Part shown: piece after piece, positions 44,190 to 55,924 of the stretch
How positions within the stretch are numbered: the first letter of the stretch is position 1
Layout: every line of letters begins with the position of its first letter
NCBI GenBank assembly: GCA_014871385.1
Contig: CM026424.1
Location: 19,857,321-19,921,320, forward strand
Reading direction: 5' to 3'
DNA: 64,000 bases
DNA from: Ceratodon purpureus
Lineage: Eukaryota > Streptophyta > Bryopsida > Pseudoditrichales > Ditrichaceae
Program-made: the position numbers and the translations under genes
The notes under the pieces: generated by a model
What the model was told of the DNA's origin: nothing
Database searches by the model: none
What the model saw: the letters and a program-made list of their open reading frames with translations, nothing else

Positions 44190-44930
44190 CTAGAAGGCTA
44201 AACTACAGACGACAAATTCAACGCCAGACTTAAACCAATGAAAAATATCCAAACCTGCCGAAAGGTGGACGAGGGCATCGTCTGTGACCAGATGTGACAA
44301 AGCCAAGCTATCAAATTCATCATCTCCCACATCGCCATCGTCCCCTCCATCATCGCCGGAACCAGATCCACGACTAGAATCCGAGAGAATAACAAGGGGG
44401 ATCAAATCCGGAACTACAAACAATTCAACAGCTGAACTATGAGATTTCCTCAGGGCCTCCGGATTACTTCGGTCTGCAGAGTCTGGCCGAGGACTAGCAT
44501 TATTACGACAGAAAGTTGTCGGAGAGGAAGCAGTCATCGAAGGACCACATCTCTGCATCGCTTTGCGGAATTGGAGAGGGGGGTGCATAACCCCGGATGC
44601 ATTAGCTGCTGCTTGAAATGAAAGGATAGCCTCGGATGTCCAGCTTCCGTCCCAAGACGGTCCAGCTAGATCAAACACTGATTTGATACTTGGACACTGC
44701 AAAGCGGACGCTTCCTCAAACTCCGAGACGCTACGTAACCATTGCATCAGCTCCCGCAAATTTTGAGGAGCGTCACGAAGATGCTGATACTCACCATGAC
44801 GTCTAGTGGATGCTCCAATCCATACCGGCAAATCCGGTTCTTCCAAGTCCAACAATCCTACACATCCGAGGTCAGAGGTAACCATACAGGATTTTCGCTT
44901 CACTGATCTCCTATGTTCAGCCTCACCCAT
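44190..44930 (-). CDS. Hypothetical protein, acidic C-terminal part
   Basis: An open frame of 246 codons starting MGEAEHRRSVKRK. It has coding-like composition: WIGASTRRHGEYQHLRDAP, a helical ELMQWLRSVSEFEEA segment, a Ser/Pro-rich middle, and a Gly/Asp tract (SGDDGGDDGDVGDDEFD). I do not recognise it. A possible donor (CAG-GTTTGG at about 44259) lies before the last 20 codons, so the true C-terminus may be in another exon. It stands alone, convergent with nothing obvious. Confidence 0.5.
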   Translation of the reverse strand: MGEAEHRRSVKRKSCMVTSDLGCVGLLDLEEPDLPVWIGASTRRHGEYQHLRDAPQNLRELMQWLRSVSEFEEASALQCPSIKSVFDLAGPSWDGSWTSEAILSFQAAANASGVMHPPLQFRKAMQRCGPSMTASSPTTFCRNNASPRPDSADRSNPEALRKSHSSAVELFVVPDLIPLVILSDSSRGSGSGDDGGDDGDVGDDEFDSLALSHLVTDDALVHLSAGLDIFHWFKSGVEFVVCSLAF

Positions 44931-47046
44931 GACTAACCGGATGGATTCTAAAATGCTATGGATTCAATGCAACAGGAATTCTGCACTACGATACTGATGG
45001 AATTCAAGGATGGAAAAATCGAAGAGCGCTATATTCTGCAGAGCCAAGAGAAAGTGGGAAAGAAACACAGCCTACGACAGTAATAAAAACGTCAAAATCC
45101 TTTCATACTGGTCATAACCTAAACTCTAAACCAAGCAGTAATTATCACAGCCGCAAACAGATGCCTGGACCCAATTCATATCAACAATCGTCAAGGAGAT
45201 TTCGTATAGCACGCTGACCAATGTAGCAACAGAAAACCTGGCCGTCAAAGCAGCAGAACAAATGACACCCCCCCGACTCGAAACGGAATGTTCTGTCACA
45301 ACGCGAATGAAATCAAAAAGATCTAAGAAATAAAACTAAAGTTTTAAACTTCAGCGCCGTTTTGAACCAAAATCGTTTACTCACCTGATAATAGTCTTGG
45401 TTTGCCTTCTAAGGATGGAAAATGGAAATGAAATTAAAAACTCATATCATAAAAGTTTATGTCCACCTACCCCAGGATTAACATATAATTATCCAAGGAA
45501 AGTATAAATATCTCAGTAAATCCAAATTAATATTGCCGCATATTAACAAAAGCAATATCCACAGACGCTGCACTTGAGATTACGGGTAAGAGCAAAAGTT
45601 CTAAGTTAATATTCACAAAGATTCACTATATTCAAATTACACAACACGAACCAATATATACCAATTCGTGACCTTGGCCAAATATTACCACCAGACGCTG
45701 CCACACATTCAGTGCCAGGAATCAACTGGTCCCATAAGTATTTCCGGTTTCCTGGACAATCCAGGTACTAGTTTAAATATAGGATATCAGCTAGTTCGAT
45801 TATTCAACTGTTCTGCATTAAGATTCCTCAGAGAATAGCAACGACGTTTTACTTTATGGACAAAAAATCTAGATTTAAAATAGAACCAACTGCTAAATGG
45901 TAATGTTCGAATTATAATCCCTAGCAATGCTGGTCATAGAATAGAAAATAACGAACCTGATTAATGAAAGAAACGGCCATTATATTATATGTTAAAATCG
46001 AGCAAGGCCCAAACAGAGAATACAGGACAAATTGTGATCAGATCTCCGTATTCCAAATAATTTAATCCAACACCACCCCGGTAAAGCTCCGAAAAACGAT
46101 TTCCAACATAAAACTGACCGCGGTTACCAAGATCGGATTTGCGGAACAGAATGTGACATTAACAAATGAACTTGTCCTTTGCAGTAATAAACTCTTATTA
46201 CGTGTCTTCAAAGAGAAATTTGAAAAACAATTACGGTTGAACTAGTCCAAGGATCCACAAAAGACGACTGGCGCCGGCGCCAACTCCATGCCCGAGTCGA
46301 TTCACACATACCCGACAAAGTCTCTCGTCACCAACTACATCTGTAAATTACATGAAGAGTACACGCTATTTGGCGCGTGCGATAAAGTTTGCATTCAAAG
46401 TTACAAAAAAAGCTAAGTGTCATTGAACGAGACATTGAAAACATAGCCACCGGCTCCATCCCAACACATCTGAACATTATCGAATTCAACCTTCTCTGCA
46501 CGAAGGTTATTGACAGCCTGATGCTGATCAAGCAAAACCAGATGGCCATAATAGCTAAACAGTACCCAAAGGCAAGGGAAGAAAATAAATGCAGAGTGTC
46601 ACGTAGAGCTATGAAGGTGGCACCGGCGCCATATATGCTCAGGTGGAGTGTAGATTGCAAAATGGGTCAAACCCATCAAGTCAAATGAACACGAGAAAAG
46701 ATGGGATACATTAATCTAGCTCAAACCGACAATAACGCCTTCTTCCGGCCAGTATCATCTTCTTAAGTATCAAAATCAGATAACTCTTTGACAACATTCA
46801 TGCGTTGGGTTTACTGAATGGCTGAAAAATAAAAGCTTGAAGTGACGTTTAAGCTAAAACGACATAACTTCACCAGCAGATGATTCAAGGCCGGTTCAAG
46901 TGCATATTACTTAATGTATAAATATCAACATCCATATCCTGAATCTGAGGAGAGAAGCAGTTGTAACAAATAGCGAAGTCCAGAAACTGTGTGTGGGGAC
47001 TAATTTTAGAAGCTCACTTTGAAATCAAATCCATAGTTTAGCCAAG
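44931..47046. other. AT-rich spacer
   Basis: No firm gene. The plus strand at 46389-46688 has a 99-codon frame with a helical look (QKKLSVIERDIENIA, FNLLCTKVIDSLMLIKQNQM). It lacks an ATG at its start and could be an exon or a relic. Palindrome sites 46269 and 46618 flank it. Confidence 0.5.
46389..46688 (+). other. Possible relic exon, 99 codons
   Basis: The frame has coding-like composition without an ATG. A possible acceptor (AAAAAAAG) precedes it. No family is recognised, and the opposite strand is also open over the same stretch, so chance is quite possible. Confidence 0.25.
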
Positions 47047-48555
47047 ATGAGCCAGCGTAGGCTTGAGCGAGGTAAGGAGCCCTGGTTTGCTGTAGAGGCC
47101 CGACTTCCGAACAGTGGTCTGGACCCGATTAGAGATTGCAACCATGTAACAAACGAGGAGTTACACTTCATGTTTGGGAATAGAGAGAAACACAGGGGGT
47201 ATGTGTATACTGCCGCAAAGTCTGAGCGTTTGAAAGAGCGTGTCCAAGAATTGTACCCAGCAATTTGGCAATGTCAGTCCATTCCCGAGGGAAACTTTAT
47301 CCCGGAGAGCTTCGCGCGTGCCCTAATTTCAGAAGTTTGCCATCTGCACCCGATGAACTGGGCAGCATACGCGGCAGACCGTTGGAGAGGGAAGAAGGTC
47401 GAGGAAGCACATGCTCCAGTCATTACCTACTCCTGTAAGTGTCCGTTTAAACCATTCTCTGATGTATGGTGGAAAGGCTGGACAGAGAAATAGAGGCAGC
47501 TCGCATCGAATATGAACAGTTCAGTGTCGCACACAACGAAGAGTTTCGGTGCAAGGTTGAGAATCGATCTTCGGTCCAAAATGCACTTTCCGAAGCAGAC
47601 AAGGAAAAGTACCAATTCGAGATTCATTGCCTACACGAACTGTTAGACAAGTCAAAACAACTGCTGGAAAAAATCCAGGGCATGAAGCATCTCTATTTTA
47701 GATCGGGGGACGAGGTTCTCATAGCTAAGTTCAAGGCCGAAGTGAAGAGAGAATCGGACGAGGTTATAGGGTACTCATCTCGCATTCGAATTTTGGAGGA
47801 TCAACTTAAAGTCACAGAGAGAGCACTCACCGTGGCCATGGACGAGGAGCTCCGTCTCAACCGATTAAAGAGCCAGCACTTGTCCAAGTTTCAGGAGCTA
47901 ATGGCCGTGAAGCAGAAGCTGCTGGATCGATCCAACTTCCCACTCTTTCGAGCTCCAGGCGCAGCGATTGAAGTCCTTGATTTCGATCCTGACCACAAAA
48001 CTTATGTGCAGAACATATCCATTTCGACATGTGCTCTGTGCAAAATCGGATTTCCAAACCTAGATATTGTTATTGCACCTTGTCTCTGTACCTATCATCC
48101 ATGGTGCGTAGTAATGCAGAATTGGATCCAGGACACATGTGCTAATAGCAACTGCAAGAAGGAATTCCCGACTGTCTGGAAAAGAAGCTTCGGACTACTT
48201 CATATTCCAGGTACGTTACTTCTAAGCCTTGCTAAATCCAATTCCAAGTTCTGAGTCTTGCAATGTTTTTCGACTTCATACTTTTGAATATCGAAGTTAA
48301 TCTCCTGAGTCCCTGGCCTCGCCGGCCCTGGCGGGGCTGCTTTGTCTCTGTTCTCTTTTCATCTGCAGTAAAGGTTACCCTTTAGTTGTGTCAGAAAATA
48401 AAAAATAAGTTAATCTCCTAATAAACTCTACAGATCCGTTCAAGGCGCCTATAATTGACGAAGGGGCTACCCAAGACGGAAAGAAAGGGCATCTGAACTC
48501 AGACATCGGCGGGCTCAACTACAAAAGGAAGCGGAAATCTCTTAACAAAAGCTAG
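47047..48555 (+). CDS. Coiled-coil protein with RING-like Cys/His domain (frames to be joined)
   Basis: The frame opens with ATG at 47047 (MSQRRLERG) and runs to 47493. A second frame from about 47466 continues to 48211 and is spliced (GTACGT...CTACAG) to 48434-48555, ending KRKRKSLNKS. The second frame holds a long coiled coil (about 47490-47910) and a zinc site of RING type, CALC...CLCTYHPWC...CANSNC, at about 48030-48160; a basic tail suggests nuclear location. The two frames join in phase if 47434-47480 (GTGTCC...GGACAG, 47 bp) is an intron, which is short for a plant; a frameshift or two separate cistrons are the alternatives. No known family is recognised beyond the RING-like pattern. 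A SINE-like insert sits in the second intron. Confidence 0.65.
48307..48406 (+). mobile_element. SINE-like retroposon in the intron of the RING-like gene
   Basis: A 100-bp insert ending in an A-rich tail is flanked by perfect 13-bp direct repeats, AAGTTAATCTCCT, at 48294-48306 and 48407-48419. The body contains GGCGGGGCTGCTTTGTCTC and a GCAGTAAAGGTTACCC stretch. It resembles the insert at 50765-50878 in its 3' half, so both may be 3' ends of one LINE family or SINEs sharing its tail. Confidence 0.85.
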
Positions 48556-49597
48556 ACATTGAGGTAGACTGTACTTTTGCACTTGATAATCACCAGTCTT
48601 TGTGGTTTATGACGAATTATGTATGTAAGTATACTACACTGCTGCAAAAATGCAGGCAGGGATATAGGCCGCATAGTAGAGGAAATTAGATTCAAGAAAC
48701 CGTTCAAGAGAACCAGGCTTGTCAAGTAAATTGGGAACGGATTTATAGCGAATATACAAATACCGGAATATACGACTTTTAAACTAACTAAGGTGTGGTA
48801 TCCAAGTTATAGCATGGTCGAGGATCATCAATTTTGAAATGTAAAGTTTCTCTTGAATGCGAAAAAATACCATTACAAGATGTGTATGCTTCACAGATTT
48901 CTTTGTGCTGCAGATGTTCTAACCGGTATGAGGCTAACAGTCAACTCATTGTGGGTAGAGATGTAGTACTGGGATGCCAGAAACAACAGAAATCCTTACA
49001 ACTAGTATATCATAGTAGTGAATGGCTTGGCGCCAACAACGGAAAGGAGAAGTAAGCAAGGGGCTAGAGACATGATAAATGAACCATATATATTAGTGGG
49101 ACCGGTTGATGTACCTTATGGCGCTGGCGCCATCCATTAGAGGATCAGAAACACCTCGAACATGGCGCCAACCATTCGGTGATCAGAAAAGAATCCACGC
49201 AGACACCAAGACATTTGGATGGGCCTTGGAATATAGACGACATAGAGGTATGCTGTTTTCGAAAATGTGTAGTGGAAATGTAGACCAAGATTATACAGGC
49301 TTCACGATTTCACTAAAGCTTCCATTTTGCAGTTGAGCCTTTAAGAAAATGCACACTGAATTGTGGAACTCGAAAAGCTGATGAATCGCGCAACATTAAT
49401 GATCTGTTATTCTGGCAAAGTATCAATGGAATGATTCTGAGCCTTGAAATCCACCGTCTTAAGGTAACTCTGGAGATACATGAACACGTGATAACCTACT
49501 ACAGCAATACTCCATTAGCAAAATAATGTTGCTGAATTCGGCAAAGATACCAAGTTCATTAGTCCACAATTTCTTGACAAAGCTAACGGATCCATAG
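48556..49597. other. Spacer with the palindrome-bearing repeat
   Basis: 49095-49255 is a member of repeat family D (see 52747-52915). I see no gene in the rest. Confidence 0.5.
49095..49255 (+). repeat. Repeat family D, copy 2
   Basis: GGGACCGGTTGATGTACC, the palindrome, AAACACCTCGAACATGGCGC, AAGACATTTGGATG and GACGACAT are shared in order with 52747-52915. A shorter, older copy is at 43268-43340. Confidence 0.85.
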
Positions 49598-50190
49598 GCA
49601 GGGTGAATGGAAAAAATATCAATTTATCCCGTACTGTTCGTTGAGGTGAACATGGGTAATTATAAGTAACCTGGCCTCAGTAACACTAATCGTCAATTGG
49701 ATCATGGTTCGGTTCGGGTCTGCTTGCTAGCGAAATCAAAGGACCCCAGATGTAACTTGAAGGCAGACTCAGCTGCATCCTGGTCCAAAATGACACAAAC
49801 TAATTCAAACCGGAACCTCGTGATGCACAAGTTGCAAGGTACGAAACAAAACTTTTTAAAGCTCAAAATACGAATTCCAGAGTGAATTTAGAAATACGAA
49901 TTATAAACCACATGGCGCTGGCGCCAACCATGTTTCGAATGATTTTTGTTGGGAGTTACATTCAATCCATTTCTATTTGACCAGCTAACCATGCTTGGCA
50001 TATTTTATGTTTTTAATCTTTTCCCGGAACATGGATGTGAAATTCCACTGATGATGAAAAGTAACGACCTATAAGAAAAGTGGCATTTGTCCCAAAAACC
50101 GAAAAAAAAGTAACAACCTGCTAACCAAGGAGGAAACAACGTCCTTGCGCTGATGACTTTTACATTTTGAGTACCTTCTTAGCTCACTTG
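49598..50190 (+). repeat. Repeat family E, copy 1 (type A)
   Basis: The unit begins GGTGAATGG and ATCAATTTATCCCGTACTG, carries a 62-codon open frame (49697-49885, MDHGSVRVCLLAKSKDP), then the palindrome at 49913, and ends with GTAACAACCTGC and GCTGATGACTTTTACATT. The other copies start at 50293, 52131, 53305 and 54272. The function is unknown. Confidence 0.88.
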
Positions 50191-50292
50191 AAACAAGAAT
50201 TCTTCAAAGTTTCTGAGTCCATTTATTCAGAATTCTTTAAAGTTACTGAGTCCATTTATTCAGAATTTCTCGATAATGCTGATGGAACCAAA

Positions 50293-51000
50293 GGCATGGT
50301 GAATGGAAAACATATCGATTTATCCCGTACTGTTCGGTGAGGTGAACATGGGTAATTATAAGTAACCCGGCCTCAGTAACACTAATCGTCAATTGGATCA
50401 TGGTTCGGTTCGGGTCTGCTTGCTAGCGAAATCAAAGGACCCCAGACGTAACTTGAAGGCAGACTCGGCTGCATCCTGGTCCAAAATGACACAAACTAAT
50501 TCAAACCGGAACCTCGTGGTGCACAAGTTGCAAGGTACGAAACAAAACTTTTTTGGGCTCAAAATACGAATTCCTGAGTGAATTTAGACATACGGCTCAT
50601 TAACCAAATGGCGCTGGCGCCAACCATGTTTAGTATGATTTTTGCTGGGCGTTACACTCGATCCATTTCTATTTGACTAGCTAACCATGCTTGGCATATT
50701 TTATTTTTTTATTCTTTTTCCGGAACTTGGATGTCAAACTTCACTATTGCTGCAAAGTAACGACCTCTCTGTCAGTAGGTAGACTTGCCTACTTGGCACA
50801 GCGGTGGCGCTTCTTATTTCTCTGTTTTTTGTAGAAATACAAGGTTGCAATTGTTTCCAAAAAAAAAAGGAAAAATAAAAAGTAACGACTTGTAATAAAA
50901 GTGGCATTTGTCCCAAAAAACCCAAAAATAAGTAACAACCTGCAAATCAAGCAACAAACAACACTGGCGCTAATAATTCTTACATTTTAACTCCCAATTG
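50293..51000 (+). repeat. Repeat family E, copy 2 (type A) with nested SINE
   Basis: This has the same order as copy 1, with the open frame at 50393-50581 and the palindrome at 50609. It is enlarged by the 114-bp insert at 50765-50878. Confidence 0.88.
50765..50878 (+). mobile_element. SINE-like retroposon in repeat copy 2
   Basis: A 114-bp insert, A-rich at its 3' end, is flanked by AAAGTAACGAC at 50754-50764 and 50879-50889. The same position in copies 1 and 4 (about 50060 and 53770) is uninterrupted, so the empty site is known. Confidence 0.9.
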
Positions 51001-52130
51001 CCTCAGCCTATGATCATGGAAATAGACTTTGACTTTGGATGCTCTAATTTTCCACTATAAATAATGTAAAGTAGGAGTTTTTAATTTTTCTTAGATAGGT
51101 ACACATGATATCTGCAAGCAATAATTATCCCAAAATTAATGATTTCATTATGTAATTATTATAAATGTTCAAACAAAAACAAACAAAGAAAATTCATATC
51201 AAATATGACTTATATCAACAAATTACGAAATATATGTCATAGATGTACATGACAACCAATAACCTCATACTGGTTACTCTGCTCAAAAATAATGTTTTAA
51301 TCCAAAAATATGATGACAAAACCTAAAACCGTGGAAAATCAAGAAATAGCCACAGTTATACCCCTTCACCTTAATCCAGCTATAAATCACTTGATTTTTA
51401 GTATATTTCAAAATTTCAAATTGGACTGCAAAGTAGATTTGCAAAGCTACATGTCATTAGTTTGCCTCAAATGCAAAAAACATCAAAATTGCGTTTCAGC
51501 TTCCAGCTTTTAGGGATTTTTGAATACACACACGGTATTGATGTTTTGGATTTTAGGGTGGCACCAGAATTCATGAAATCATCATTTTGAAAATTCAATG
51601 ATGATGTTAGATAGATCTTTACAGCTTTTCAACATGAAGAAGAAATGCATAAAAAATGGTCATTTGGATGATAAATATGAAACTTGTAAAAATGAGATCG
51701 ACCAGTTTTCGGTCGATAAGGCGTTTAGGGGTTAACTACCTTACAGGCTGACTTGAAACAAGAGTAAACCTTAACCTACCCGCCGAGGCGAAATAACGAA
51801 AACCTGAAGGAAAAGCCGACTTGGCACCTACTTGCAACGTCTTGCAAACTTCCTTTTTGATTCGAAATAAAATTAAGGAAAAAAAAAAAAACTATAAGGA
51901 GATGAAGATTTGTGAAAATTCAGGTCCACCGGTTTGGTGTTACTAAGAATGCACGTACGTAATCACTTATCAACAATAGTAGAACTACTGCGGAATTCTT
52001 CAAAGTTTCTGACTCCAGAATTCTTCAAAATTACTGACTTCAGAATTCTTCAAAGTTACTGGCTCAAGCATTCTTTAAAGTTACTGAGTCCATTTATTCA
52101 GAATTTCTGGATAATGCTGATGGAAGCAAA
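51001..52130. other. AT-rich spacer and minisatellite
   Basis: 51750-51850 repeats 53890-54000. 51995-52110 holds four or five degenerate copies of a 27-bp word, CAGAATTCTTCAAAGTTACT plus GGCTC. No gene. Confidence 0.6.
51995..52110 (+). repeat. 27-bp minisatellite
   Basis: AGAATTCTTCAAAGTTTCTG, ACTCC and variants follow one another. The same array occurs at 54128-54240, and a shorter one at about 50192-50270. Confidence 0.85.
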
Positions 52131-52450
52131 GGCATGGTGAATGGAAAACATATCGATTTATCCCGTACTGTTCGGTGAGGTGAACATGGGTAATTATAAG
52201 GAACCCGGCCTCAGTAACACTAATCGTCAATTGGATCATGGTTCGGTTCGGGTCTGCTTGCTAGCGAAATCAAAGGACCCCAGACGTAACTTGAAGGCAG
52301 ACTCGGCTGCATCCTGGTCCAAAATGACACAAACTAATTCAAACCGGAACCTCGTGATGCACAAGTTGCAAGGTACGAAACAAAACTTTTTTGAGCTCAA
52401 AATACGAATTCCAGAGTAAAATTAGACGTTCTCCGGGAAGAATTTGATCC
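52131..52450 (+). repeat. Repeat family E, copy 3 (type B)
   Basis: It contains the 62-codon frame (inside an open frame at 52141-52419) but diverges before the palindrome, with AAAATTAGACGTT and AATTTGATC, as in copy 5. Confidence 0.85.
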
Positions 52451-52746
52451 TCCATTAGTCATACGACCCCTCACGGCCCCTCAGATCCCAAACGATCCAT
52501 GATTTGTGAAGTCGAAGAGATCAGGTCCCTAGTTTTGGATTTATCGAGAAAGTCAAACATAATTATAATTCGGTCTGGCACGAATTCCTCTGGTATGTGA
52601 ACTGAAGAGACAAAATTAACAATTTCCGGAGACCACTTCTAACCACAGCATTATCAAAGTACTGAATGGGAACCAGCGAGCATGGTACGATGAATTCTGT
52701 AAAATCAGCAAGCCGGTTCTTCACTTCGGAAAATAACGATTCAATT

Positions 52747-52915
52747 AGTGGGACCGGTTGATGTACCATATGGCGCTGGCGCCATCCATAAGTGGAATAG
52801 AAACACCTCGAACATGGCGCCAACCATTTGGTAATTAGAAATGAATCCAAACAGACTCCAAGACATTTGGATGACCCTATGAATAAAGACGACATGGAGG
52901 TCTGCTGATTTCTCA
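52747..52915 (+). repeat. Repeat family D, copy 3
   Basis: Collinear with 49095-49255, including the palindrome at 52771 and the half-site ACATGGCGCCAACCATT. Confidence 0.85.
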
Positions 52916-53304
52916 AATGTGTAGAGGTAATGAAAACCAAGATTGAATAGGCTTCACGATATCTTTTTTTTTTTTTGACACAAGTAAATTGAAATCAATG
53001 GAATGATTCTGAGCATTGAAATCCCCCGTCTTTGGGTAACTACGACTGGAGATACATGAACACGTGAAAAGCTACTCCTGCAATTCTCCAACAGCGGATT
53101 TATTTTTCTTTTTTTGCACACCAGCAAGTAGCTTTAGTTCTTGTTGCATGAACGTACAATGCGAACGGTATTACCCGCTGGTCAAAAAGATTTTTTAATT
53201 TTAAAAGTTAAAACTGAATGTAAACCGCGGAATGTTGTTGCGGAGTTCTACAGGGTCACCAAGTTCATAAGTCCACACTTTCTGGATTAAGCTAAAGGAG
53301 ACAA

Positions 53305-53905
53305 AGGCATGGTGAGTTGAAAACATATCGATTTATCCCGTACTGTTCGGTGAGGTGAACATGGGTAATTATAAGTAACCCGGCCTCAGTAACACTAATC
53401 GTCAATTGGATCATGGTTCGGTTCAGGTCTGCTTGCTAGCGAAATCAAAGGACCCCAGACGTAACTTGAAGGCAGACTCGGCTGCATCCTGGTCCAAAAT
53501 GACACAAACTAATTCAAACCGGAACCTCGTGGTGCACAAGTTGCAAGGTACGAAACAAAACTTTTTTGGGCTCAAAATACGAACTCCTGAGTGAATTTAG
53601 ACATACGGCTCATAAACCAAATGGCGCTGGCGCCAACCATGTTTAGTATAATTTTTGCTGGGCGTTACACTCGATCCATTTCTATTTGACTAGCTAACCA
53701 TGCTTGGCATATTATATTTTTTTAATCTTTTTTCGGAACTTGGATGTCAAACTTTACTATTGCTGCAAAGTAACGACCTCTATGAAAAGTGGCAATTGTC
53801 CCAAAAAACAAAAAAAAAAAGTAACACCCTGCAAACCAAGCAGGAAACGACCTCCTGGCGCTGATGACTTTTACATTACGAGTACCTTATAAGCTACCTT
53901 GAAAC
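53305..53905 (+). repeat. Repeat family E, copy 4 (type A)
   Basis: The open frame is at 53406-53594 and the palindrome at 53622. The end is like copy 1. Confidence 0.88.
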
Positions 53906-54127
53906 AAGAGTGAACCTTAAGCTACTCGTCGAGGCAACATAACGAAAACCAAAAGCAAGACCCGACTTGGCACCTATTTGCAACGTCTGGCAAACGTCTT
54001 GTTCGTTTCGAAATTTACTTATGAAGAAAATAATTACCTATAAGGAGGGGAAGAATTGTGAACATCAAGGTCCACCGGTTTGGTGTCACTAAGAATGCAC
54101 GTACATAATCACTTATCTAGAACTACT

Positions 54128-54240
54128 GCGGAATTCTTCAAAGTTTCTGACTCCAGAATTCTTCAAAGTTACTGGCTCCAGAATTCTCAAAAGTTATTGG
54201 CTCAAGCATTTTTTAAAGTTACTGAGTCCATTTATTCAGA
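54128..54240 (+). repeat. 27-bp minisatellite, second array
   Basis: The same word as at 51995-52110, directly ahead of repeat copy 5. The whole block 53890-54620 is a duplicate of 51750-52490. Confidence 0.85.
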
Positions 54241-54271
54241 ATTTCTGGAGAATGCTATAGGAACCATAGGC

Positions 54272-54615
54272 AGGGTGAATTGAAAACATATCGATTTATC
54301 CCGTACTGTTCGGTGAGGTGAACATGGGTGATTATTAGTAACCCCGCCTCAATAACAGTAATCGTCAATTGGACCATGGTTCGGTTCGGGTCTGCTGGCT
54401 AGCGAAATCATAGGACCCCAGACGTAACTTGAAGGCAGACTAAAGTCTGGTCCAAAATGACACAAACTAATTCAAACCGGAACCTCGTGGAACACAAGTT
54501 GCAAGGTACGAAACAGAACTTTTTGGCGCTCAAAGTACGTTTTCCAGAGTAAAATTAGACGTTGCACATTAAAAACGCTCTCCTCGAAAAATTTGATCAT
54601 CCAATAGTCATACAT
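54272..54615 (+). repeat. Repeat family E, copy 5 (type B, broken frame)
   Basis: A 12-14 base loss at about 54442 (GACTAAAGTCTGG instead of GACTCGGCTGCATCCTGG) puts a TAA in the conserved 62-codon frame. A further, very degenerate piece is at 55595-55660. Confidence 0.85.
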
Positions 54616-55924
54616 TGTCTTGCCTTGAAATCGTGCTTGGGTCTACTTAATTCTACGGTCGCCTTTATTAAAGAAGTGTAAAATCATTTTGAATTAGTCT
54701 TACTCGCCTTCGTTTTGAAATTCCACTTAACTTTCTTTATAACATACGGTTCACAATTTCACAATTTCTTTATAACATTTCAGAATTTCACAATTTCTTT
54801 ATAACATTATAACAAATTCACAATTTCTTTATAACATACGGTTGTTACGACTTTAGAGAAATAATTGAGTACATGTGACGATAGTACTACTTCTATCACT
54901 GAGTGAGGTGAGACTAATACCTTTCCTACGCACATTGTTTCTTAGGTGCTGAGAACTTTCAATGTGAATTTACGAAATTACAATGTTGTGCCCATATGCC
55001 ATTCAAACACCCTGTACTGAAGACCAACTTCTCAACTAGAATTAGTGTCGAGAGAAATTTAGTGCAAAGTACAAATCAATGTCAGTCTCTCTCCAGCCAT
55101 GGAATTTGTATAGGAAGTAAACGTAACTGTTCGTGTATAAATCATGTTCCGTTTGCTAACGCAGAAGTACAAAATATTACTTTCCAACTAAAAATCCTCG
55201 AATTTGCCTTGAAACAGGGCAGACATTTGAGGAGATTCCACAAGATCTCCAATGATTCGATTTCTACATGCCTAAGGATCTGTTTATCTGTGTTGAAATT
55301 CGTGGACGTTGTCGATTCCGTTTATCTCTTACACTGCGAATAATAATATAATTAGTAATGATGAAAACCATGAGAAATTGTAGAAATTTTTGACAGATTA
55401 TCTGCTCGTGTATCTACGAAAACACAGATGTAAACAGCTACAAGGGCAACTAATGAACCACTGTCCGTCAATTCATAATTTCTGAACAATGCGAGAAGAC
55501 CATACGCAAGGTCGACGGTGAACAAAATGATTTCTTTGATAAAATTCAGGGAGGTAGTGAAATGAAAACTGTCCCTAACAAAACGTCAAAGTCCATTGGA
55601 TTCAGCTCTGTTTGCTATTGAAATCAAGGGACCATAGATATAGCGTGAAGGCAGACGATAGTTCATGATACTTAGGACTGGTATGTGCCACATCTGACGA
55701 CTGCAGATTTCGCATTACGGCGGTGCAGTGTCCAGGGACCTCACATCGTCCAAAATCTTGCCTCTCTGTCCTGACAACGCCGACTTTCTGAGATTCCATG
55801 TGACCAACTGACTATGGCACTTACTCCGACTGTGTTGTGGTGGTTGCTGATATCATTCATGTTGGCCTGGTGTCATTTGTGAGGAAGCGTATGCTCTCAT
55901 TATTAGTTGCAGTTGCGACTGTGT
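54616..55924. other. AT-rich spacer
   Basis: 54735-54842 has four copies of CACAATTTCTTTATAACAT. A frame of 115 codons at 54996-55343 has no recognisable feature. 55595-55660 is an old piece of repeat family E. Confidence 0.5.

Noticed and set aside
49598-54615. CRISPR-like array
   Set aside because: The repeats are hundreds of bases long with irregular spacing in a eukaryotic genome; there are no short regular repeats and no cas genes.
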